Counted from the first letter of the stretch, positions 1-11,108 are shown. The stretch: DNA of 64,000 nt from Leptidea sinapis (GCF_905404315.1 NC_066309.1:4340001-4404000), one strand, 5' to 3'. Translations and numbers: made by a program. Notes: a model not told the origin generated them from the letters alone.

Positions 1-945
1 CATAAAGTAGAGACATAATGGTTTGAAACACCTGGCGCTAACATACTGTATGTTATTACAACACTTGCACTGCGAGTTAAGAACCTCTTTCTGCTTCCGT
101 TTACTTACGGTCTGTAAGATATTGATAGTGCCTTGTTAAATATTTTTTACTATTTATGTTTGGATAATTTATACTTCTGGATAAAGCCTCTCGTTTATAA
201 TAAACCGACGAAAACAGGCCAGGATTATAACTTCAGTGTGCGTGACAAGCTACATTTTACATTCGCGATTTGTATGTCACTTTATGTTAGTGTGCGTGCT
301 TTGCTCAAAATACAGGTTAACTGTCAAAGTCAAATTTGACGTTTTCACAGCTGTCAAAGTCTATGTAGACCTATAAATTATTTTAATATTTATGTAACTG
401 TGTTATGTGACGAGCATTTAAACTGAGATTGATATTAACTCATTTTTGTATTAGTAATTAAATTCTACAATATAATTAGAGCAACGAGCAACTAGTAGAA
501 AGATCGACATAGAATGTGTTGATTTTTATGGTAGTTTTTATGGGGTTTTGATGTGGCAGGTATTTAAAATGGTAGTTGGGACGAGCGACGGCAAATACCT
601 TATTTACATTACAATATAGCATAGACCAAGAATAGTAACTAGACTAATTGATAGCTTCTGTCTCACTCACACGAGAATAAGAAAAACTTATGCGAGTCTT
701 ATGTAAAGAAATGAGATAGAGTGATTAGATTTATTGTTTCGGCATACGTGCCGTTTTTTTCAAGGTCAGCACACCCGGTGTGCTAAACAAACTTAACCGC
801 GCTGCACAGATATTTCGTTTACTTTTATTTACGTCTATAAAAATAGCTATTATTGTTGTGAAACTTGTGAAATATCCACTATTTATTCAACATCAGTGAA
901 AATTTTGAGTAGAATCGAAGGAAATATGGTGCGTTGTTGTGTTTT
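1..945 (+). mobile_element. Left arm of a long inverted repeat: 5' end of a THAP-type DNA transposon
   Basis: This block reads as the near-identical reverse complement of 7886-8828, with only scattered substitutions (about 97% by eye). It ends just inside the start of a THAP-like coding region (ATG at 926), so it should be the terminal and promoter side of the element. The window begins at or inside the arm, so its outer end and target duplication cannot be seen. Diverged pieces of the same terminal sequence lie at 23545-23745 and 46500-46665, which shows that this is a dispersed family. Open frames inside the arm (for example 133-339) have no recognisable domain and are probably chance. Confidence 0.8.
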
Positions 946-1015
946 AAGATGTAAAAGTGATAGTGAAAGAACACTTGTGTTATATAATGTACCTATTGTA
1001 GCTATATATATATAG
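926..1015 (+). pseudogene. Truncated THAP zinc-finger start of a transposase-like gene
   Basis: Translation from ATG 926 begins MVRCCVLRCKSDSERTLVLY and stops at 1013-1015 after 29 residues. Hydrophobic residue, CxxxC near the N terminus and a short basic stretch leading to a 'xxVP' end match the opening of a C2CH THAP domain. This DNA-binding module starts P-element transposases and some host proteins. The histidine half of the domain is missing here. The facing arm keeps the ATG (near 7896 on the minus strand) but has lost the cysteine pair, passing directly into the segment equivalent to 1428-1543. THAP assignment rests on a short N-terminal match and is an inference. Confidence 0.5.
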
Positions 1016-1140
1016 GATATTATCTGTCTCATATTAAACCGATGTCTAGTTACAATATAACGCCATTACGCTATTGAAAGAAAGAAAGAAAGAAAAAACT
1101 ATAAAAGAGATTGATGTGAAATTGGGTAAAAATTAGGCGA

Positions 1141-1250
1141 CTAATAGTAAACGATTATAGATAAATATATAAAAGCACGAAGTGAAAATGTTTCGTTGAG
1201 TATCTGGTGTTCCAAAATCTTGATAAACAAGAAATAGTTTTAAATAATAG
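1141..1250 (+). repeat. Inner segment X of the THAP element, also present inverted at 7150-7265
   Basis: The core from AAAGCACGAAGTGAAAATG through the run ending AAACAAGAAATAGTTTTAAAT is found as its reverse complement near 7160-7240. In the left half X precedes segment Y (1428-1543). In the right half, read inward from the outer end, Y comes before X, so the two halves are not simple mirror images. Confidence 0.6.
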
Positions 1251-1427
1251 TAAAAAATAAATCACCGTGGTAAATAAAATGATCAAATTACCTTGAAAAC
1301 TTCATCAATATTAAAACATTCTAAAATTGAATTTTCTTATATATTTTATGTATCTTAGAATCGGCTTAATCAGTTTGTTTGAAAAGCAAAAGAACCCTAG
1401 GTTTGTACACGGGGCTTTTGGTGGCTG

Positions 1428-1543
1428 ATTATCGATCTGCCTGGGTTTCATCTTTGAGGAAACGTATTTTTCCGCGTTTACACATGGAATGCCATAACTA
1501 CTCCCATACAGCCAACGCGGGAAATGTTAAAATTACAAAATAT
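1428..1543 (+). repeat. Inner segment Y of the THAP element, probable coding remnant
   Basis: This matches the reverse complement of about 7785-7885, including an open frame reading YRSAWVSSLRKRIF in one phase. It stops exactly where the mariner relic begins at about 1545. The opposite arm continues past this point with different sequence, so the mariner probably inserted here. Confidence 0.6.
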
Positions 1544-1544
1544 A

Positions 1545-1990
1545 CCAATGAAGTTGTTAACAAAATTTGATAAGTGTCAGATTGCCACCAAATAAAAAAA
1601 AATACGGGTTGCACTTTTTAAAAATTTTTTCATATTTTTTTATTTTGTTGATTTGACGCAAATGAGTCAATATTGTTGGTAAGATAACGTTAAATCATGC
1701 CGGTAATTCCTGAGTTGTTTGGCTCGGATCGGCTTCCACCATCTCTTTCAATTCTTTGTTAATCACCTGTGTGGGTGGTCTTCTACGTGATTCGATCTTA
1801 GAATAAGAGTTTTCATCACAATAGCATTTAAACCAAAATCGCACGGTGCGTTAATTGGCAGTCCACCCTCCACGCAACATTGATATTGCGAGCAGTTTCT
1901 GTCGCGATAGATCCGCGTCGAAACTCGTATTAAAAAATGACTCGAATTTTGGAAGTATCGCTATTTCTTGTCTAAGCTGAATAAAAAAAC
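1545..1990 (-). mobile_element. Internally deleted mariner transposon, copy A
   Basis: Read on the minus strand this gives mariner transposase N-terminal pieces: an F-x-R-G-S-I-A-T-E-T-A-R-type helix-turn-helix start and further on a VEADPSQTTQEL-type block, broken by stops. The rest of the transposase, including the catalytic D,D34D region, is absent. The N-terminal part passes straight into an A/T-rich tail and the end sequence ccaatgaagttgttaacaaa. Copy B at 17345-17765 has the same deletion join. The copy cannot code for an active enzyme. The exact terminal inverted repeats were not resolved. Confidence 0.75.
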
Positions 1991-2071
1991 GAATTAAAAG
2001 TCGATAATCGAATGTTGCACATTTAAAAAAAAAAGAACTACATAGGTACCATATTGTGTAGGTCCAGGTAC

Positions 2072-3880
2072 CATATCCTCGGGTGACATAGGCTATGTTA
2101 TATTGTATTTATTTTTGTTAAATTGTTAAATACCGAAGCCGGGACAAACTGCTAGTCTTGTATAAAATATCAACCAACCATATTTTGTTGAAAGAAAACT
2201 ATCATACAGATCATATTATCTTCGTTTGCTACATACTGTGCATGTTTTACCTACATCTACTACGAACAGCCTACGTGCTACGAGAACGTAACGCCATTAA
2301 CACGTCTACGTAAGAGAAGCCAACCCGTCATATTTTTCATATAAACGCTCGTTCGCGATTTCGGCGTTGTAACGCATCGTTAAAAAAATAATAAAAGCTA
2401 TTGATAGATATCTTGTTCATTATATCAAGGTTTCTATCAAAGCATAATATACAAATTTCAAGAAAAAAATTCAGTACAACCTTCCAAATATTTGTTTTAT
2501 TGCACAAATTGAACCTGAACTTTGGCTCGATCACTATATGATTAGATTTCCATTTAGTCTGACTCCAAGTTATTCGAATCATTTATAATACACGCATGTA
2601 TATATTATTTGTCATATTTTAATTTATACATATTATCATACAAATAAATTCATATTAGTATATGTTATTGCTAATTAATTAGATTATAATTAATAACAAT
2701 GAATCTAACACAGGAAATATGTATTCTTAGTTTAAAACAAAATGAAATTGTTGTAGTTAATCAAGTTCTACCGGAAGCTGGACATTTTCCAATAAAGTTG
2801 AAATGCTATAATAGTTCATACTGACCACATTGCTTTGTTCTAAGAGTACAAGCTGTGAAACTCAGTCCCCCCTAACTTTTCTCTTATTCAACGATTTTTT
2901 TTATAACTTTCTGTAATTGGAAATACAATTAGTCAGATAATTTTTATTATGTGACACCAGTTTTGAATCCACTGGATTAAAAATACTTATTTTATATCCA
3001 ATACAATAGATAATATTATTCTGTTTTTTTATGAAGGGCGAAGACAAATAACCTTATGGTCACCTGTTATAAATAGATACAGTTAGTTAAGTGATTTGCA
3101 GCAAAGAAAGTAGTCATACAAAGCATAGTCTTATTACTAACTTTCCTTTTAGGTGCATAGCTAAATCATAAAATAATAATAATATAATGTACCATTTAAA
3201 GTATGTTTAAAGGTCACTTTTGAGACCTACCTTTATAACAAAAGGAACCTTCTTGTATACGGCTGCTGTCAACAGGTCGACTAACGGCCGTTTTCAATAA
3301 CCTATCTATCCTTAGTTTAACTTACGCATACATTGCTGTTACCGTTTAATGACAAGATCTTATCCATCCATAGTTATGTCCAATATAGTTATAGTCAATG
3401 GGTTATTGAAATGTAAGTAAGCGTAAAAGGATAGATTTTTCTACCTCTAGTAAGTTAAACTAAGGATAGATAGGTTATTGAAGACGGCCGTTACTAGGTA
3501 ACTTCTGAAAATCAGTGTTGGAATTGGGGTGATCCATATTTCAATTCCACAAATGCTGAGTGGGTGTCCTTTTCATGACATCCTATTTAGTATATAATTT
3601 TTTGTGATGTCATGAAAAAATGCATTCTTTACTTACTTTTTCATTTAGCTAAATAAGTAACTTTGTGAGCACCTGTTATGAACATAACCGTATTCAATGA
3701 CATACATAATATATTCTCAAACCATCCATTAAAAGCAGTTATTTAAATTCAAAGGAAAAGTGGTCTAAAATAAATTATGCCATAAAACACGCACATTGCT
3801 GAATCAATGAACATTCAGTTTCTATTGTCTAACATTTGGAATGTTTATTATAAGTATTTCACTCCAAGAATGTCCCTATA
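2072..3880 (+). repeat. 1.8-kb dispersed repeat unit, copy 1
   Basis: This matches 18484-20280 in the same orientation at very high identity (mid to high 90s by eye). It starts inside the 3' part of a short Helitron whose CTAG end is at 2152-2155, and it contains a MITE at 3283-3492. The only open frame shared by both copies (2337-2582 minus, 81 codons) has no recognisable domain. A third inverted partial copy lies at 9870-10087. Whether the unit is a non-autonomous transposon or a segmental duplication is open. Confidence 0.75.
3283..3492. mobile_element. MITE with ~40-bp terminal inverted repeats
   Basis: The left end aacggccgttttcaataacc and the right end (…ggttattgaagacggccgtt) are inverted copies that extend about 40 bp through a ctatctatccttagtttaac core. 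ACT flanks both sides (3280-3282 and 3493-3495), consistent with a 3-bp target duplication. It has no coding capacity. The corresponding copy at 19686-19886 has a decayed left repeat. Confidence 0.7.
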
Positions 3881-3887
3881 TTACGAC

Positions 3888-3987
3888 CAGTCACCTTGAG
3901 ATATGAGATGGCTTACTGCACCTTCAGACCGAAACACAATAGTGCTTACATTTTAATGCATCAGGGCAGAAATAGGCGCCGTTCTGA
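3888..3987 (-). repeat. Family A SINE-like fragment, diverged
   Basis: It shows recognisable family A blocks on the minus strand (caccttgagat, ccttcagaccgaaacacaat, gcagaaataggcgccgtt). It cuts off the 3' side of the 1.8-kb unit in copy 1. Confidence 0.6.
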
Positions 3988-4502
3988 TGAAGCCCTGTAG
4001 CTAAATCTATTCTTAGTGCACCAAAAATCGATGACGAATTGGTTGAGAAAGTGAAATTACTACTCTATCGAAGCAATGAAATAAAAAAAAAGCACAAAAT
4101 GCTAGATGTTGAAACGTGTTCATTCACATTTTATTTCAGAGTGCCCGGAGGAAAACGACCACAAAAACGTTAACTGCGGTTGGTTTATAAACGTAACGAG
4201 GAACACATAAACTCGCAAAAATGTGAAACTCATAAATCTGCTGGGAAATATTTTAGCATATTTATTTCAAAAATATTGAAAATAATGAAAGTTTACTACT
4301 GATGTGTGATAATAAAATTGAGACTATAAGGCTATTATAGTTCTGTAAATAACGTAAACATTATATATTATTGAGATAGTGGTGGGTGTATTTTTATTAT
4401 ATCATCCTTTACTTTAATTGTATACTTGTGTCCACGGTCTTTTAAATCAAACGATTGATACTGATAATACAGTTAGTTTAGTGACAAGATTATTGTTTGC
4501 GA
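3988..4502. other. Unassigned AT-rich DNA
   Basis: There are no open frames of note and no repeat that I could match elsewhere in the window. Confidence 0.5.
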
Positions 4503-4800
4503 GCAGCGAAGAAGAAATCTCTAAGAAAAAAGCGATTCACTCGATTGTATGAAACGTGCAGTCATTGACAGATTGACAGATGACAGCTATAATCTTTTAA
4601 AAAAAAGGGGATCCACTACGTTTCAAGAAACTGTTCGCTTTCAAACTTAGCCGGATTATACTTTGTGGCCAATCGCGATACTGTAATTACTACGATTTCA
4701 AACTTATGTCAAATGACTGTACGTTTTATACTAAACTAAATTTCAATTTTTACTTAGGCAATCCCGCCTCTTATTACGTAGTATTTACTTGCTCTTTGCT
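4503..4800 (-). repeat. Family E dispersed repeat, copy 1
   Basis: It matches 40525-40790 and 60664-60880 in inverse orientation. Shared blocks include the string around tctgtcaatctatcaatgac, an attatagc motif followed by A/T, and gtaaatactacgtaat. There is no coding capacity; it could be a MITE or SINE, and its ends are unresolved. Confidence 0.65.
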
Positions 4801-5704
4801 TGCGAGGTACAATATTATTGTTGTTAAAGACAAGTGACAAGGCTGCTGGTTGCGGAGTTAATGCTTGAACTATTTGTCTCGATAATTACTTCTCGGTGCG
4901 ATGGACGCTGCTAACTGCTAACGTCACACGGCAAGGGACGGCGTGCTCGACCAATCGCACACGCAGCTGATATGTCGTGATTTAATAAACCTATCAGAAT
5001 AAAGTAAGAAAATAAACCGACTACAGCTATACTAGCGGGCTAGTTCACTACAATGATACTAGATAAAGGTGGAGACTGACTTGTTTGTTTGTAATGTATC
5101 ATTCGATGCCAATTCGGCGACACAGTTTGACTTGTAACGAATGTTTGTAATGTATGATTCGAGCTCTTTGCTCAAGCGTGCTCCAAATATAATAATTTGT
5201 TGAAATTTTCATGAATAGGATCCTCTAAAATTGGTTTTTCTTTGTAATGGACGATAAATAAACGGGGTTTTTCGCTGTTTTATAGCTGTTTCCAACAGCT
5301 ATAAAAAAAGCAATAGTTGGGCAGCTGTAAAAAACTTATGTAGAAATATTAACTTAAACAATAATATTCTGGTACTGAAAGATCTTTCCTAAACACTTTA
5401 TTTTGTACATTCGGCTATTTTACGTTGGTCTTGGGTAAAGTCTGCTTGAGTTAACTATAAAGTTGTTCTCATTTCAGTGTTTCGTCTCCAGCACACATCA
5501 TTTCTTTTTAAAAAAGTGAAAAAAATCAGTATAAAGTATTTGTATGTGTAATATATGTATAAAGATACTACCACATTTACATTTATTAACATACATCTAA
5601 TAAACGTGTGTCGTGAATCAAAGACCAAAACGAATTAGGCGCCACGTGGACAGATTGATGTACTATTAGTGTCAAGTGTCAATGTGTCAAGAGTTTCTCG
5701 CCGC
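4801..5704. other. Unassigned AT-rich DNA with a 10-bp hairpin
   Basis: No coding signal was seen. Positions 5281-5303 form a perfect hairpin (tatagctgtt, 3-nt loop, aacagctata). A sentence-like repeat of 'tttgtaatgtat' occurs near 5090-5150. Confidence 0.5.
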
Positions 5705-5815
5705 CTCCGCAGTTGATGCAATTGGATCGAAATATCGGCACCAAATTAATAAAATATAAATCGAGAGTAAGCGTCTTAATATTAATTACAATGTTAAAGC
5801 TCCGCGATGATAAAA
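5705..5815 (+). repeat. Family K dispersed repeat fragment
   Basis: It matches 28915-29025 in the same orientation, from gatgcaattggatcgaaat through the block ending in gatgataaaa. It has no coding content. Confidence 0.6.
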
Positions 5816-5987
5816 AATTAAATTTTTCTTCTTTTTAGTTACCTTGTCTTATAGCATTATGTTTGTTTGAAGTCAGTATTTTTTGTGTCATCATCAGTTT
5901 CATTTCACCAAATGATGCTTTCTGTATACAAATGTTTGTTTTAATGTCCAGATGTTTGTTGATTAAATGGCGACCGTACACGTACTA

Positions 5988-6048
5988 GAAGACGCAGTGT
6001 CAGTAGGCCCCCTACAAGGCGACGATCTGGTCAAGATCGCCTGAATAG
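5988..6048 (+). pseudogene. RTE-type LINE fragment
   Basis: This is a short piece matching the C-terminal coding region seen at 30200-30290 and, inverted, at 47150-47220: 'acgcagtgtcagtaggcccc…ctggtcaagatcgcc', translating to a GRRSVSRPxTR-like stretch. It is too short to say more. Confidence 0.55.
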
Positions 6049-6339
6049 GTTTTTTTATATTTATGTATTTACACTCAAAATTTATTTTACAATTTTACTT
6101 GAATCTTAGTACAAACATATGCCCATTCGGATTTTACCATGTACTGCTGTACATAAATACAAAAAAATACAGTTGTATTGAGGAATTCTTCCATTTTGAG
6201 GTTGGTTAAAAAGAAATTTCGTGTATTTAAAGATTTTATTATTGTGGTTGTATTCAAAGTATCTTTTACGATTTAATGGACGATAAAATTCTAATTGCTC
6301 ATAAAACGTAAATGATATTATTCGTTTTTAATATTGACT
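6049..6339. other. Unassigned AT-rich DNA
   Basis: No gene or repeat was recognised. Confidence 0.5.
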
Positions 6340-6733
6340 CGAGAGTGAGTCAGGGATTGGAAATAATACTCCGCTTATAGGAACGAGCCTTTATTTGTGG
6401 TTCACTTTTTCTGAACTTGCACTTCGCCGGTCTGCCGCTGTTCCTCTTGTGGGCGACGCGGGCGGTACCTTCAACGCGTCACACCGCACCGAACACTAAG
6501 TCTTTTCTATCTTCTTCTTCTTGTAACACTTCCACTTTTCACTACTTCTTCTTTTCTTCTCCTTCTTCTTTACACTTTCGAGTCAGAACTAGAACTGCCG
6601 TAGGCCACGCTTAGTACGGCTTATATACCCCCGGATCCGTTCTATTTTCAAAATGATTCTCCCATTCCATCTTTAAATTTAAATTGTATTAGAAAATTCT
6701 TTTAACTATTTTTATCCTGGTTACACATTTTCC
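6340..6733 (-). mobile_element. Probable solo LTR of an LTR retrotransposon
   Basis: On the minus strand the block has the order expected of an LTR: a TGTAACC start near 6733, a TATATAAG box near 6627, an initiator-like CAGTTCTAG about 30 bp downstream, a purine-rich GAAGAAG transcript leader, an AATAAA polyadenylation signal near 6395, then a short U5-like tail. No gag, pol or primer-binding site is visible on either side. The 3' boundary is uncertain. A cellular promoter is a less likely alternative, because the poly(A) signal follows within about 250 bp and no coding exon is present. Confidence 0.5.
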
Positions 6734-6799
6734 ATCCTTTTTTTCTGTTCGATTTGTTCCTGAAAGAAATTTACTTTAACTTTACAAAATCCAAAAATA

Positions 6800-6890
6800 T
6801 CCATACACTGGTAGGTGTATCGAACCCGGGTCTACAGCGTCTAAAGTAAACACTTTTCCGCTGAGCTACGAGTATTGCTGACGGAGCTGT
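6800..6890 (-). repeat. tRNA-like sequence, probable SINE head
   Basis: The minus strand carries an A-box-like tagctcagcgg and a B-box-like gggttcgatac spaced as in a tRNA. The acceptor and anticodon stems do not pair well, so this is a tRNA relic or SINE head and not a gene. Confidence 0.5.
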
Positions 6891-7149
6891 TGAAATTAAC
6901 AATGTGTTGAAGTTTGACAACTCTCGTCATATACTTCGAAGGGTTGCTACGCAACAAGGGTTTTGTTTGTACTATAAACAGGGCCCCACTAGATAGCGAA
7001 GAAAATAATATGTTTATTTATTATGTATTTGCACTATATGATGTTATAATCTATGTTAGTAGTTAAGTTATATTTTGTTAATGTGGTGTCAAAAAGTGTA
7101 GTAAATAAATACAGCTTATGAGTTTTCGCCCGCTTACGATAGACGATAC
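6891..7149. other. Unassigned DNA
   Basis: No gene or repeat recognised. Confidence 0.4.
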
Positions 7150-7265
7150 GATGATTTAAAACTATTTCTTGTTTATCAAGATTTTAAAACACCAGATACT
7201 CGATGAAGCATTTTCACTTCGTGCTTTTACATACCAATCTATACTTAATCGTGTACTTTTAATAA
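7150..7265 (-). repeat. Inverted copy of THAP-element segment X
   Basis: It is the reverse complement of 1141-1250 with a few substitutions. Confidence 0.6.
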
Positions 7266-7784
7266 TTTTTTACTCGATTTTACATAATATATGGGAAACT
7301 ACAGTTTATTGAGATCGTTTTGTTTATTAAATTACTGAATTAATTTTAAGTTAATTAGTGAGATAACCTTCACCACTGTAAAATCCTATCTTCAACTGCA
7401 ATTATTAGTGTGGTTTTTTGTCAAAGTAGTAGTAAGTAGTTGTCTGTAGTAGAACAAGTCTAGACTATGGTCCAAAAAAGTTTATTATAATGACGTCAAA
7501 AAATCACAGGTTTTTAGTGCCTCAGACAACTAAATCTGGTTCATAGAAATATTTAGTAATACGTATTACATAATATATTACACGCATATGCGAACACTGT
7601 CAGTGGTAAATAGATGTATAATTTTAACCTATTTAAGTTATGTAATACTGTTTGTTTTTCTAATAAAATAAATTAAATTATTAAATATTATTTCCATGTT
7701 TAAATTATTAGACTTAAGATTTTAATGTCAATTTTAGAAAAAAAAACTTGTTTATATATTTTGCTAAGGTAAGGTATATTTTGT
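7266..7784. other. Unassigned AT-rich spacer inside the THAP element
   Basis: It lies between segments X and Y of the right half and has no counterpart in the left half. No coding signal. Confidence 0.4.
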
Positions 7785-8828
7785 AATTTTCACATTTCCC
7801 GCGTTGGCTGTATGGGAGTAGTTATGGCATTCCAAGTGTAAACGCGGATAAATACGTTTCCTCAGAGATGAAACCCAGGCAGATCCAGGCACAATAACGC
7901 ACCATATTTCCTTCGATTCTACTCAAAATTGTCACATGTTGAATAAATACTGGATATTTCACAAGTTTCACAACAATAATAGCTATTTTTATAGACGTAA
8001 ATAAAAGTAAACAAAATATCTGTGCAGCGCGGTTAAGTTTGTTTAGCACAGCGGGTGTGCTGACCTTGAAAAAAACGGCACGAATGCCGAAACAATACAT
8101 CTAATCACTCTATCTCATTTCTTTACATAAGACTCGCATAAGTTTTTCTTATTCTCGTGTGAGTGAGACAGAAGCTATCAATTAGTCTAGTTACTATTCT
8201 TGGTCTATGCTATTTTGTAATGTAAATAAGGTATTTGCCGTCGCTCGTCCCAACTACCATTTTAAATACCTGCCACATCAAAACCCCATAAAAACTACCA
8301 TAAAAATCAACACATTCTATGTCGATCTTTCTACTAGTTGCTCGTTGCTCTAATTATGTTGGAGAATTTAATTACTAATACAAAAACGAGTTAATATCAA
8401 TCTCAGTTTAAATGCTCGTCACATAACACAGTTACATAAATACTAAAATAATTTATAGGTCTAGATAGACTTTGACAGCTGTGAAAACGTCAAATTTGAC
8501 TTTGACAGTTAACCTGTATTTTGAGTAAAGCACGCACACTAACATAAAGTGACATACAAATCGCGAATGTAAAATGTAGCTTGTCACGCACACTGAAGTT
8601 ATAATCCTGGCCTGTTTTCATCGGTTTATTATAAACGAGAGGCTTTATCCAGAAGTATAAATTATCCAAACATAAATAGTAAAAAATATTTAACAAGGCA
8701 CTATCAATATCTTACAGACCGTAAGTAAACGGAAGCAGAAAGAGGTTCTTAACTCGCAGTGCATGTTTTGTAATAACATACAGTATGTTAGCGCCAGGTG
8801 TTTCAAACCATTATGTCTCTACTTTATG
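7785..8828 (-). mobile_element. Right arm of the long inverted repeat of the THAP transposon
   Basis: Positions 7886-8828 are the reverse complement of 945-1, and 7785-7885 correspond to segment Y (1428-1543). The THAP start codon is kept but the arm jumps from the ATG region directly into Y, deleting the cysteine pair present in the left arm. The open frame 7822-8100 is a by-product of that join. The outer end lies at about 8828 (…ctactttatgg). Target duplication cannot be tested because the other outer end is at the window edge. Confidence 0.8.
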
Positions 8829-9869
8829 GTAAATGCCCAGAACATTGTTGTTTATGGCCTGTTATTTGTGTAGTTTAGATTTTGTCGTTAAGATTTCACA
8901 TTAAGTATACTAGATTTATCCTACTTATATATCTGTATATATATAATGAAAATTGTCATTGTTTGAGAGTCAATCACGCCTAAACCACTGATCGTATCTA
9001 CATTAAACTACCACCATTCGTTGCAAAATTTATCCTAGATGGTTTATGGCTATTCTTACTTTACTTTACGTTTATAGTTATTTTATTATTGTAATAGTAA
9101 TAAGATGAATAAAATTTAATTTATTTCCATTTTAAATTCGCCCAGCGTGTGTGTGTGTGTTTGTTACTTCTTCACGCAAAAATTACTGAATGGGTTTTAT
9201 TGAAACTTAACAATAATATAGCTTACACATCAGAACAACATATAGGCTATAATTTATAAAGATACTAACTGATGCCCGCGATTCGTCAATCGTCCGCGTA
9301 GATAAAGAGTTTTTAAAATATACCGACTAGATGAGAACCACAGCCTTTTTCTATCGTAAAGAATTAGTATGCTGTTGTTAGTAAATTTCTTCTAAAGGTG
9401 TAATTAAGTGAAGCTTCTATAATATTATTTTTTGGTCTGCGTTCGTTTGCGTGTACAGGCTTTGAGCGGGGCGTTCGGGTGATGATACGAGATTGATAGG
9501 ATGATAATCTATATAATTTACCATATAAATATTACTGCTGCACAGGACGAGGCGGTTCAACAGCCGGGTTGGCCTAATGCACTCCATTTCAAGGGTGTTA
9601 ACAACAAAATTACCGTTTCAAGTGAAATGTACTATTTTCTTTGATTAACGCGAGTGTAACACATTTAAATAAAAAACTTTTAAAGGATTAAATCGCATGC
9701 AATTTTAACTGTTTCTAGTTTAGATTTTTGCGTAAAAGTTACATTTTTATTTTCAGGGGGACAGTTATGTTACATGCGTATTAAAAGTGTTTTAATTAAA
9801 TAACTAAAGTGTATCAAATTAATCAAATTTTAGGCAGCTTTTATTGGAAAAAATGTTATCCCCCTTTTC
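8829..9869. other. Mostly unassigned DNA with a Helitron-like fragment and (GT)n
   Basis: 9145-9285 carries a short GT run followed by text typical of short insect Helitrons (ctgaatgggttttattgaaa) and then 'ctgatgcccgcgattcgtc', a common end motif. Nothing else was recognised. Confidence 0.4.
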
Positions 9870-10087
9870 TTGGACGTTATTTATCCGGCCTCAATCAGAA
9901 TTGAAAGGAACAACAGAAAGCGTGAATAACGCTCGTAAATTGAAGGCATTCTTGAAGACTGATAATAAACATTCCAAATGTTAGACAATAGAAGCTCAAT
10001 GTTCGTCGATTTAACAATGTACGTGTTTCAAGGTATTATTTATTTTAGAACACTTTTCCTCTGAATTTAAATAACTGCTCTTAGAGT
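9870..10087 (-). repeat. Third, inverted partial copy of the 1.8-kb unit
   Basis: It is the reverse complement of the distal end of the unit (3735-3862 in copy 1, about 20130-20330 in copy 2). The shared text includes 'gaaaggaacaacagaaagc', the 'agacaatagaa' block, and the segment ending 'aataactgct'. It is more diverged than copies 1 and 2 are from each other. Confidence 0.6.
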
Positions 10088-10189
10088 TAATATTTTTCAG
10101 TCTACCAGCGAATATAGCTACGAAAGTTCCCAAGGTTGCACAACAGTGATTTTCACTTTATTTATGAAAGAAACAAAAATTCATGCTTT

Positions 10190-10494
10190 CCAGTGGGAGG
10201 CTCTTTTGCACAAGATGTCGGCTAGTTTATGGGTACCACAACGGCGCATTTTTCTGCCGTGAAGCAGTAATGTGTAAATATCACTGTGTTTCGGTCTGAA
10301 GGGTGCCGTAGCTAGTGAAATTACTGGCCAAATGAGACTTAACATCTTATGACTCAAGGTGACGAGCGCAATTGTAGTGCCGCTCAGAATTTTTGGGTTT
10401 ACAAGAATCCTGAACGGTACTGCATTGTAATGGGCTAGGCGTATCAATTACCATCAGCTGAACGTTCTGCCCTTCTCGTCCCTTACTTACATAA
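10190..10494 (+). repeat. Family A SINE-like element, nearly full length
   Basis: It runs from ccagtgggaggctcttttgc to ctcgtcccttacttacat. This ~300-bp family has two internal hairpins: gcagtaatg facing cattactg, and gtgccgctcag facing ctgagcggcac. It ends in an A-rich tail in some copies (28342). It has no protein coding potential; open frames across it are artefacts. Whether it is a SINE or another non-autonomous element is not settled by the sequence. Confidence 0.75.
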
Positions 10495-11108
10495 AATTTA
10501 AATATTTTCATAAACCTTTCTTATCTAGATATATGTGTGTGAGTGTGTGTGTGTGGAGTGTCTTATATGGTAATTTTAAGTATATGATTACATTGCTGCA
10601 CTGGCTGCAAATATCAAAAACTAACATTTATTTCTGAACCATTCTGTATTTTTTTTATCAATACGCATACTTTAGTTTTGTTATATTTTATCCCTTATTA
10701 ATTATCATTACATTTTGTAATTACATTAAGAACTGTAGCATCTAACGGATATAATATATGAGCCGTGTAATCAAGTGCTCTGTGAATGGCTAGATCGCTT
10801 GGCGTTGCTTAGAGACGTAGCTTCATTTTGTCACTTTTTTTGACATGATTCCTGTCACTGAATTCACAAATAATGATATTATTCCCAGCATCTGCATGTG
10901 TTACGTTCGTCTACGATGCGGTGATACAGGAACTTTCTTCCACGTACCTTTCTTCCTTGTATTGTATTGAGAATCTCGTATTTCAAATTCCTAAATTTTA
11001 TATAGAAATACGTCGAAGAAAAGAAAAAGTTATGGGACAGTTGGACACTTTGAAACAAAGCAATCTGGCTACTAATGACAACTAAAGGATTTCAACTTTA
11101 TTGAACAA
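10495..11108. other. Unassigned DNA with a short (GT)n run
   Basis: A GT-rich microsatellite sits at about 10532-10556. The open frame 10873-11085 has no recognisable domain and no support as a gene. Confidence 0.45.

Noticed and set aside
133..339. 68-codon frame repeated on the opposite strand at 8490-8696
   Set aside because: It is explained by the inverted repeat arms; upstream it lacks a convincing start, and the sequence looks like untranslated transposon end.
2337..2582. 81-codon frame conserved in both copies of the 1.8-kb unit (also 18737-18982)
   Set aside because: The copies are nearly identical overall, so conservation of the frame carries no information. The protein has no recognisable domain.
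10181..10447. 88-codon minus-strand frame and similar ones at 25365-25586, 34540-34746 and 32666-32854
   Set aside because: All are translations of the family A SINE-like repeat; frames differ or break between copies.
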